IMG/VR virus record: IMGVR_UViG_3300028735_000017
Span: 1-36,168 of that record
Direction: 5' to 3' (one strand)
DNA from: a virus
Length of the DNA: 36,168 bases
Shown piece by piece: positions 32,054-36,168 of this stretch. The translations under genes and the position numbers were made by a program. The notes beneath the pieces are model-generated. The model did not search any database, was not told the origin of the DNA, and saw only the letters and a list, made by a program, of their open reading frames with translations. The first letter of the stretch is position 1. Each line of letters starts with the position of its first letter.

Positions 32054-32181
32054 TTCTTTTTTCTCCTTCGGCGGGCTTTGAATGTTCCGCCAGTAGCATA
32101 ATAAAATCTTACCTGTTTGGCAGTGAATTTCCTACCGCTTGGGGAAACGTAAGTGTTTTTTCCTATTTTTCGAAATGGCAT
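32050..32181 (-). CDS. Tiny basic protein, 43 aa
   Basis: MPFRKIGKNTYVSPSGRKFT then AKQVRFYYATGGTFKARRRR and KKK. ATG overlaps the upstream stop as TAATG, and the stop overlaps the TerS start as ATGA, so it is translated as part of the late operon. The YVSPSGRKFTAKQVRFYYAT pattern is a small beta motif seen in phage-borne basic proteins. Possibly DNA-binding at packaging. Confidence 0.65.
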   Translation of the reverse strand: MPFRKIGKNTYVSPSGRKFTAKQVRFYYATGGTFKARRRRKKK

Positions 32182-32378
32182 TATCTTTTTTTAGCTAGTT
32201 TTTTCATTGTTGCGGCAAAATTGGCTCTTTTTGCCATTACTCCTCCTTTTTTTCTTGCTGCGGCGATTTTTTTAGTAGTGGCTTTGCCAAATTTTCCAAG
32301 CGTTCCCTTTTTCTTCATTTTTGACACTGCTACTTGAATCCACCTTTTAGCCATTGGGTTTAAATTACTTTTTAGCAT
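32181..32378 (-). CDS. Lysine-rich, histone-like small protein
   Basis: 65 aa (an ATG at 32354 is a second possible start). MAKRWIQVAVSKMKKKGTLG, KATTKKIAAARKKGGVMAKR, and a tail MKKLAKKR: about a third Lys/Arg with Ala and Gly, as in short phage basic proteins of the KWIQ...KxKGALG type. It is the first gene of the late operon. A small hairpin (GGCGG/CCGCC, 32380-32396) sits right before the ATG. Confidence 0.65.
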   Translation of the reverse strand: MLKSNLNPMAKRWIQVAVSKMKKKGTLGKFGKATTKKIAAARKKGGVMAKRANFAATMKKLAKKR

Positions 32379-32428
32379 AGGCGGAAATTAACCGCCTTCT
32401 CTACTTTTGAGAGCGTTTTAATACGAGC

Positions 32429-32496
32429 AAAAAAAGCTCGTTGGCAAAAACACCTATAACGAACACAAAGTTCTTAGGTATCTTCACCAACGAGCT
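32429..32496 (-). terminator. Leader terminator or attenuator of late operon
   Basis: Stem AGCTCGTTGG (32435-32444) with CCAACGAGCT (32487-32496), perfect 10 bp, and an inner hairpin (ACCTA/TAGGT plus GAAC/GTTC, 32452-32479). On the - strand the stem is followed by seven T (32429-32435). It lies only ~25 bases after the expected transcription start and before the first late gene, so it may act as an attenuator or mark a short RNA. Confidence 0.75.
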
Positions 32497-32525
32497 CGGT
32501 TGTTCCGTCACTCATTGTTGATTAC

Positions 32526-32554
32526 ATTCTAGCAAACCCTGAAAATCTTGTCAA
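32526..32554 (-). promoter_or_regulatory. Sigma-70 promoter for late operon
   Basis: - strand TTGACA (32549-32554), 17-base spacer, TAGAAT (32526-32531). Directs transcription leftward into the hairpin at 32429-32496 and the structural genes. Confidence 0.85.
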
Positions 32555-32558
32555 GCCC

Positions 32559-32587
32559 AGTTTATCATTCCTCAAAAAATCTGTCAA
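32559..32587 (-). promoter_or_regulatory. Second, upstream sigma-70 promoter
   Basis: - strand TTGACA (32582-32587), 17-base spacer, TAAACT (32559-32564). The -35 overlaps the end of the DUF2292-like gene. It lies 33 bases upstream of the promoter at 32526-32554, on nearly the same helical face. Confidence 0.65.
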
Positions 32588-32723
32588 GTATTTTTTTAGT
32601 TTTGATTTCTTGGTAGATTACTACTTCGCCGTCTTGAAAAACGATACGCACTTCTCCATAGCCGTGGTCTTCTACTTCTTCTAGGGATTTTTGGATTTGA
32701 GCCAGTTGTTCCATGGTCAGCAT
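32565..32723 (-). CDS. DUF2292-like small protein
   Basis: 52 aa. MLTMEQLAQIQKSLEEVEDH then GYGEVRIVFQDGEVVIYQEI and KTKKILDRFFEE. The FG.V.I..QDG.VV.IE pattern matches the small DUF2292 proteins, which have no known function and are often phage- or plasmid-borne. Its ATG overlaps the NinG-like stop. The gene's end carries the -35 of the upstream late promoter. Confidence 0.65.
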   Translation of the reverse strand: MLTMEQLAQIQKSLEEVEDHGYGEVRIVFQDGEVVIYQEIKTKKILDRFFEE

Positions 32724-33115
32724 TTTTTTGGTTTCCCCAGCAATTTTTTATATTTCTCAATAACTTCTTCTAGTTTTTTGTTTGTCCAGTAAATTCGTTT
32801 GGCTTTTTTAATTCGCTCCACTTCCTTTAGTCCATAAGTTTTTATCATCCAAATTGTGTAGTTCTGAAGCACGTCTTGACCGCCATAGTAGTTGTTTTTT
32901 TTGGCTTGAAGGTGGCAGTTTGTTTCCCAAAAGTAACACTCTTTTCCTTTGCCGTGCCGCCAATGTCCAATGTCCATTTCAGAGGCTAGATATATTTTAC
33001 CATCGCTTGGGTCTCTTGCATAGCCTTGAAAGTTAGTGTCTCGCTTGCGAATGTATTCACGGAATGTTTCGTAAGCTAGTTTCCAAAGTTTTTGCTTTGG
33101 GGTTTTAGACATCAT
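32717..33115 (-). CDS. NinG-like protein lacking the usual cysteines
   Basis: 132 aa from ATG 33115 (ATGA with the upstream stop). Layout follows NinG/Rap-type Holliday-junction endonucleases: KLWKLAYETFREYIRKRD, then DIGHWRHGKGKECYFWETNC (the AGH.....RF..RN region) and YTIWMIKTYGLKEVERIKK. NinG normally has a CxxCG before this region and QCxxCN after it; here those places read DPSDGK and QAKKNN, so the metal-ligand cysteines are missing while the AGH-like His (H51) and the Asn remain. It may be a zinc-free relative or a changed enzyme. The wide replication-recombination setting agrees. Confidence 0.6.
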   Translation of the reverse strand: MMSKTPKQKLWKLAYETFREYIRKRDTNFQGYARDPSDGKIYLASEMDIGHWRHGKGKECYFWETNCHLQAKKNNYYGGQDVLQNYTIWMIKTYGLKEVERIKKAKRIYWTNKKLEEVIEKYKKLLGKPKKC

Positions 33116-33381
33116 TTCAAATCTAAAGATTGTTGTCTTTGGATCCAAATCTCTATTTTTGGCATTTCTTTTCCTACATACCGATAGCCGATAATATGAT
33201 GCGGGGGTTTTTCAGACTTCACGGCAATAACCCAATCACTTTCAGATGGTCTCAAGCGACGTTCTAGGTTACTCGTTCGATATCCCCAACTTCTGACCAA
33301 CTCTTCAATTTCAAGATAAGTCATATACCGGTTGTTTTGAAGCTCTCCGTATATTCTTTTCTTAAGGCTCATTTTTCTCAT
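33112..33381 (-). CDS. Small winged-helix-like protein
   Basis: 89 aa; ATG 33381, with a second ATG three codons in. SLKKRIYGELQNNRYMTYLE, EELVRSWGYRTSNLERRLRP, and HHIIGYRYVG read as a winged-helix: helix, helix-turn-helix (TYLEIEELVRSWGYRTSNLE), then beta wing. Similar short domains occur in phage replication or regulatory clusters. Overlaps the NinG-like gene start. DNA binding is likely; target unknown. Confidence 0.55.
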   Translation of the reverse strand: MRKMSLKKRIYGELQNNRYMTYLEIEELVRSWGYRTSNLERRLRPSESDWVIAVKSEKPPHHIIGYRYVGKEMPKIEIWIQRQQSLDLK

Positions 33382-33393
33382 ACTTTTTTTTAT

Positions 33394-33573
33394 CTAATAG
33401 AATTTTTCAATACATTTATCGCACCATTTACCATTTCTCATCCAAGCAAATACTTGCCTATTACACCCATCACACTTCCCAATACCCCGATTTTTAACAT
33501 TCCTTAATTTTTTAATGGTAGAATGTATTATTTTTTCTATATCATTATTTGTTATTTTTAATCCTTTTTTCAT
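33394..33573 (-). CDS. Small zinc-ribbon protein, 59 aa
   Basis: MKKGLKITNNDIEKIIHSTI then IGKCDGCNRQVFAWMRNGKW followed by CDKCIEKFY. C34-x2-C37 and C51-x2-C54 make a zinc ribbon after a basic helix. Possibly nucleic-acid-binding. The 20-base gap upstream holds no other gene. Confidence 0.6.
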   Translation of the reverse strand: MKKGLKITNNDIEKIIHSTIKKLRNVKNRGIGKCDGCNRQVFAWMRNGKWCDKCIEKFY

Positions 33574-33593
33574 AGGCTTAATTTATCTTTATT

Positions 33594-33752
33594 TTAATTA
33601 GGTTTTAATTCTACTTCTAATTTTGGGTAAACTTTTATATTTTTATCATAAAATTCAATCTCCCAGCGCCAACGACAAACTTTCTTTTTACCATCTTTTA
33701 CATCAAACCATACTGATTTTATTCTGGTTTTTCGTTTTTTTCCTTTTTTCAT
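33594..33752 (-). CDS. Small basic protein, 52 aa
   Basis: MKKGKKRKTRIKSVWFDVKD, GKKKVCRWRWEIEFYDKNIK, VYPKLEVELKPN. Basic N-terminus, then a beta-rich stretch. The start MKKGKKRK parallels the zinc-ribbon gene downstream (MKKGLK), suggesting related leaders. ATG lies just before the stop of the 171-aa gene (33757). No recognised family. Confidence 0.5.
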   Translation of the reverse strand: MKKGKKRKTRIKSVWFDVKDGKKKVCRWRWEIEFYDKNIKVYPKLEVELKPN

Positions 33753-33756
33753 GGTT

Positions 33757-34272
33757 TTAATTTCTCTTTATCTTAATTGGGTTATAATGACTTCCATTAA
33801 CTCTGATATATCCCTTTACATAGATTCCACCCTCTGCAGAGATGTAGTCCCCTGCAGAGATATAACCCTTCGCAGAGATATCGCCCTCTGCAGAGATGTA
33901 ACCCTTCGCAGAGATATCGCCCTCTGCAGAGATATCGCCCTTAGCAGAGATGTAGCCCTCTGCATAGATATTGCCCTCTGCATAGACGTAGCCCCTCGCA
34001 GAGATGTCGCCCTTCGCAGAGATATTTCCGTTCGCAGAGATGTAGCCCTCTGCAGAGATGTTGCCCCTCGCATAGATATTTGTTTCAAACCGACACCAAC
34101 CAGTTTTCGCTATCTCTAAATTGCCTTCAACATTGGTTAAATCTTTATTTCCGCAATACACTCCATCTTTGAAATCCTGTTTTGTTAGTTTTATTGTGTC
34201 CATAGTTTTAGACATTGTTAATTTATCACCTATGTTGTTTTTTTGCATATATTTTCTAAAAAAACTAAACAT
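33757..34272 (-). CDS. Hexapeptide-repeat (beta-solenoid-like) protein
   Basis: 171 aa; ATG 34272 overlaps the upstream stop as TAATG, an in-frame ATG at 34215 is preceded by AGGTGAT. N-terminal ~60 residues are globular (LTKQDFKDGVYCGNKDLTNV). From ~68 to 155 the sequence is a six-residue repeat, ISAEGD / ISAKGY / ISARGY, with Ile at every sixth position and Gly two before it, as in left-handed beta-helices or bactofilin-like solenoids. A charged and aromatic end caps it (YIRVNGSHYNPIKIKRN). Could bind a surface or polymerise; function unknown. Confidence 0.65.
   Translation of the reverse strand: MFSFFRKYMQKNNIGDKLTMSKTMDTIKLTKQDFKDGVYCGNKDLTNVEGNLEIAKTGWCRFETNIYARGNISAEGYISANGNISAKGDISARGYVYAEGNIYAEGYISAKGDISAEGDISAKGYISAEGDISAKGYISAGDYISAEGGIYVKGYIRVNGSHYNPIKIKRN
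33834..34082. repeat. 18-base tandem repeats coding for hexapeptides
   Basis: About 14 units of 18 bases near GCAGAGATGTAGCCCTCT on the + strand, with conserved GCAGAGAT and variable last bases. Each unit encodes six residues of the solenoid. Because the period is a multiple of three, the other frames are also open over the array, which creates spurious ORFs on both strands. Confidence 0.85.
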
Positions 34273-34436
34273 TACTTTTCATTCTTATTGGTGAATACCC
34301 CACCCCGTTCTCTTTCAATTTCCCGAAAAGCTTTCTGAAGTCCTTTTTGTTTTTTAATTCCTAACTTCGAGAAAAATCTTTTGAAGCGGTCGTTTCGTCT
34401 TCCTCGATAGGAATGTTTTCCGTTGGTGAATTTCAT
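34272..34436 (-). CDS. Small basic protein, 54 aa
   Basis: MKFTNGKHSYRGRRNDRFKR, FFSKLGIKKQKGLQKAFREI, ERERGGVFTNKNEK: strongly basic and helical. The stop overlaps the next start as TAATG. No recognised domain; basic charge suggests nucleic-acid contact. Confidence 0.6.
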   Translation of the reverse strand: MKFTNGKHSYRGRRNDRFKRFFSKLGIKKQKGLQKAFREIERERGGVFTNKNEK

Positions 34437-34440
34437 GTTT

Positions 34441-34701
34441 TTAGTCTAAGGGTCGAGGAAAAAGGTTATTTGCCCGATAGTAGTTATCAAGTTGTCTTAA
34501 CTCTTCGTCGGAAAGCAAATAGCAATCATTTGGACAAGCATCTAAATCTGATTGGTTATCTTGAGCGGCGGTTAGAAAGGCCCCTTTTACCATTCGGTTC
34601 GTGCCGTAACCTTCGAAACCCAATGAGCAATAGATTGGATTTTTAGCATAAAAGCTCCATTCTTTCTGGTTAAAGTTTTTTCTGACAAATAATGCTCTCA
34701 T
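34441..34701 (-). CDS. Hypothetical protein after initiator
   Basis: 86 aa, ATG overlapping the initiator stop (ATGA). MRALFVRKNFNQKEWSFYAK, FEGYGTNRMVKGAFLTAAQD, CPNDCYLLSDEELRQLDNYY. One CxxxC (CPNDC). A mixed fold; no motif I know. Always-adjacent coupling with the initiator suggests a replication-related role, by position only. Confidence 0.55.
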   Translation of the reverse strand: MRALFVRKNFNQKEWSFYAKNPIYCSLGFEGYGTNRMVKGAFLTAAQDNQSDLDACPNDCYLLSDEELRQLDNYYRANNLFPRPLD

Positions 34702-35429
34702 TTTTTTATTGGCTCGAGGTTGGCTAAATTTTCGTCGATGAATTTATGCACAGTCTCAAGCGTAAATTTAATGTTAGTTTTTTCAAAAAGCCAGTTCATC
34801 GTGTTTTCGATTTCGGCGTCTGAGTAGCCTTTAAGGTTTCCAGCCGCCCGCAGGTCTCTTTTCAGCGCCCGCCGAAACTTTTCTTTGTTGTCAAACTGAA
34901 ATCCTTTGAATAACCAGTAAAGGTGAATTATTTGTAAATCTCTCCTTTTAGAGGTTTTTAACTTTTCAATTTCTTTTTGAAAATCCCACTGCGAGCTTTG
35001 CTCGCTAGATACGTTAGTATCTATATTCTTATCATTCTTATCATTCTTGTTTGTGTCGGCTTGTTGTTGCTTTGTTGTTGCTTTGTTGTCGGATTTGTTG
35101 TTGCCGTTTTGATATTTTTCCCATTTTACTATTGTAATAAGCCTAAATTTGGTTGTCTTTTGTTGTCGGATTTGATGTTGGGCTTCTAAGAATTTCAGAA
35201 TATCCTCGACAGTTGACTCTGGGATCCCCGTTTCTTCGGATAATTTTTTTCTTCCTGTAATAAGTTGGCCCCCGTTTATTATAATAATTCCGCCATTCCA
35301 CATAATTTTTTGAGGCTTATGGTTGGCTTTTAGTAGTAAGACGATCCACAGCCACGCATATTGAGGTTTTTTGGCGATTGGGTTGTTTAATAAACATCTA
35401 TGAAGCTTTACATACCCTAAACTTTCCAT
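34698..35429 (-). CDS. Replication initiator, copy B (complete)
   Basis: 243 aa from ATG 35429, which aligns with the start of copy A; an ATG at 35465 would add 12 residues. Winged-helix N-terminal domain (LGYVKLHRCLLNNPIAKKPQ, WLWIVLLLKANHKPQ, LITGRKKLSEETGIPESTVE) as in phage replisome organisers, polar linker rich in Gln/Asn/Lys, and a C-terminal helical domain (LQIIHLYWLFKGFQFDNKEK, YSDAEIENTMNWLFEKTNIK) shared almost exactly with copy A, where the last ~20 residues are cut by the window edge. The linker DNA carries a different repeat family from copy A. Expected to bind the origin and load replication proteins. Confidence 0.78.
   Translation of the reverse strand: MESLGYVKLHRCLLNNPIAKKPQYAWLWIVLLLKANHKPQKIMWNGGIIIINGGQLITGRKKLSEETGIPESTVEDILKFLEAQHQIRQQKTTKFRLITIVKWEKYQNGNNKSDNKATTKQQQADTNKNDKNDKNIDTNVSSEQSSQWDFQKEIEKLKTSKRRDLQIIHLYWLFKGFQFDNKEKFRRALKRDLRAAGNLKGYSDAEIENTMNWLFEKTNIKFTLETVHKFIDENLANLEPIKK
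35051..35182. repeat. Iteron-like repeats within initiator gene, copy B
   Basis: Repeated TTTGTTGTTG and TTTGTTGTCGGATTTG on the + strand in two groups, 35051-35110 and 35150-35182. They occupy the same place in the gene as the copy A iterons (after the winged helix and at its end) but have a different sequence. Candidate binding sites of copy B initiator. Confidence 0.5.
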
Positions 35430-35698
35430 AGTCTTTTTACCATTTTTAGCGTTTCTTTTGCGCATTTTACCACATTTACCATCTCCCGGTCACTTATAGT
35501 CCCATCGTTTTCACATTCTGATAAACTAATCATCTTCTTTAAATTTTTTTCAATATCGTCCCGATATTCTATTATAGTTTTTGCTTTGGGATTGGAGTTG
35601 TGAAAGACTAAAAGTCCTAAAAGAGCGCTTGAAAACATTGATAATCCGGAAGCCACGCCTTTGTTAGTTATTTCTATTCTTAGTTTTTCTTCTTTCAC
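35417..35698 (-). CDS. Small protein present only in copy B cassette
   Basis: 93 aa, GTG start. MKEEKLRIEITNKGVASGLS, a hydrophobic stretch (MFSSALLGLLVFHN) and a helical rest (YRDDIEKNLKKMISLSECEN, DREMVNVVKCAKETLKMVKR). Its stop overlaps the initiator start. A promoter-like TTGTAA-16-TATAAT lies just upstream on the - strand. Copy A has no counterpart. Could be a regulator of the initiator; no motif supports this. Confidence 0.55.
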   Translation of the reverse strand: MKEEKLRIEITNKGVASGLSMFSSALLGLLVFHNSNPKAKTIIEYRDDIEKNLKKMISLSECENDGTISDREMVNVVKCAKETLKMVKRLWKV

Positions 35699-35738
35699 TT
35701 TTTTAATTTAATTATAAATTTTACAACCTATTTTACAA

Positions 35739-35841
35739 CCTAAAAGAGGCTGCCCGTAACACCAGCGAAGATGCACACACGAACAGCCTCTTGTAGGCGA
35801 TAAAGTTTTTCTAGTTGATTGCTGGTGTTATTTGTGTGCAT
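35739..35841. other. Interleaved triple inverted-repeat element, copy B
   Basis: Same a-b-c-a'-b'-c' order as copy A. Pair a: CCTA-A-AAGAGGCTG (35739-35752) with 35784-35797, one mismatch. Pair b: TAACACCAGC (35757-35766) with GCTGGTGTTA (35821-35830), perfect. Pair c: ATGCACACA (35771-35779) with TGTGTGCAT (35833-35841), perfect. Arms a and b share no sequence with copy A, but pairing is kept; arm c and the flanks TTACAACC and GGCGATAA are conserved. A tandem TTTTACAACCTA lies just left of it on the + strand (35731 region). Confidence 0.8.
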
Positions 35842-35924
35842 AAATTTATATTACAAGCTAATGGCATCAGATTTCTAGAATAGTGTCAAATGAAGTTATC
35901 CACAACATCTTTGCCTCTAGAAGA
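35834..35924. promoter_or_regulatory. Conserved spacer with DnaA box, origin candidate (copy B)
   Basis: Identical to 866-955, with the DnaA box TTATCCACA at 35896-35904. It joins the NinB-like gene to the inverted-repeat element. Confidence 0.55.
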
Positions 35925-36168
35925 CTAAAGATTATCTCTAGCGGATTCTATACTTGGAAATGCTGGAAAGTCGACCTCGCCGTTGGTTCGTTCAGTGATT
36001 ATTCGATTGAGATGATCGTAAATCAAATCAATGTCTTGAGCTTTCCCGAGCTGAGTGGTTGATTTTTTGCCTAGTAAAGCCTTTTGAAGTGGTCTCCAGA
36101 GGTATTCTTTTACGCTGTAAGGCGTCCAGCTTAGCTCAACTTCCCGCCTTATTAAGTGCCGCATATCA
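35925..36168 (-). CDS. NinB-like protein, partial second copy
   Basis: Cut at the right edge; the frame is open to the end of the window. The visible 80 residues (MRHLIRREVELSWTPYSVKE to FPSIESARDNL) differ from the protein at 956-1405 in two residues (GKAQ for GKTQ, ARDNL for AIDNL) despite several silent base changes. Same gene order and spacing to the origin spacer as on the left side. Likely the same gene in the other strain or the other repeat copy. Confidence 0.8.
   Translation of the reverse strand, partial: DMRHLIRREVELSWTPYSVKEYLWRPLQKALLGKKSTTQLGKAQDIDLIYDHLNRIITERTNGEVDFPAFPSIESARDNL

Larger units (their letters stand above)
34758..36168. repeat. Right copy of imperfect long end repeat
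   Basis: Matches 1-1199. Shared flanks are 34758-35054 and 35834-36168; the cassette between them (35055-35833) is replaced and longer, and also holds the extra gene at 35417-35698. See the left copy for alignment details. Confidence 0.9.

Noticed and set aside
33834-34082. CRISPR array
   Set aside because: Units are 18 bases, contiguous and without unique spacers, and they are coding. No cas genes are present.
33751-34119. Long + strand and second - strand frames over the 18-base array
   Set aside because: They arise because the repeat period is a multiple of three; their translations are Arg/Asp- or Ser/Arg-repeats without start signals or neighbours, while the - strand solenoid frame has coupled starts.

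Overview
This window is almost certainly the genome, or nearly the whole genome, of a tailed DNA bacteriophage. It carries small and large terminase subunits, portal, scaffold, major capsid protein, a head-tail connector, large ejection-type internal virion proteins, a nozzle-like propeller protein, collar-domain and fibre proteins, and holin-like and lysozyme-like proteins. I see no tape measure, tail tube or sheath gene. With the large internal proteins, this points to podovirus-like architecture. The host cannot be named. The DNA is AT-rich, TGA is an ordinary stop, Shine-Dalgarno sites of the GGAGGTG type precede many genes, and several promoters match the sigma-70 consensus (TTGACA-17-TATAAT), so a bacterium with standard code and SD-driven initiation is expected. 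All genes but one (20097-20420) run leftward, and junctions are tight (ATGA and TAATG overlaps).

Layout in transcription order, right to left. (1) 36168-34698: partial NinB-like gene, a DnaA-box spacer, an unusual triple inverted-repeat element, a small membrane protein and a replication initiator. (2) 34701-32565: small accessory genes, including an 18-bp tandem-repeat gene, a zinc-ribbon protein, a NinG-like protein lacking the usual cysteines and a DUF2292-like protein. (3) 32587-32429: two tandem promoters followed at once by a terminator-like hairpin, then the structural operon: two small basic proteins, TerS, TerL, portal, a 99-aa protein, scaffold, capsid, a GT4 glycosyltransferase, connector, fibre and collar proteins, ejection proteins (364 and 1552 aa), a glycosyltransferase-methyltransferase fusion and surface proteins, the last of 949 aa. 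(4) 7604-3527: holin-like proteins, a calcineurin-type phosphoesterase, cysteine-rich and membrane proteins, a SpeD-like decarboxylase homologue, a C39-like peptidase and an HEXXH metallopeptidase. (5) 3467-956: an HTH regulator flanked by two promoters with shared operator-like repeats, a membrane-anchored lysozyme-like protein, small proteins, an SSB-like protein with an N-terminal zinc ribbon, and NinB-like protein. (6) 955-1: a second copy of the spacer, the inverted-repeat element and the initiator gene, cut by the window edge.

The ends of the window (1-1199 and 34758-36168) are homologous but not identical. The flanks are nearly the same, while the middle is replaced. The replaced part carries the initiator's DNA-binding domain, a set of iteron-like repeats inside the initiator coding sequence (a different repeat family in each copy), and an inverted-repeat element whose two variable arm pairs changed sequence yet kept perfect or near-perfect complementarity. 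I read this as two alternative replication-specificity cassettes of one phage lineage: either strain variants joined when a circular assembly was closed, or a true duplication. This is the most interesting signal in the window. Others are a virion protein whose Fn3-like domain appears split by an in-frame LRR-like module and a stop codon, the SpeD-like protein with altered processing-site residues, a promoter-terminator leader before the late operon, and virion-region sugar- and methyl-transfer genes.
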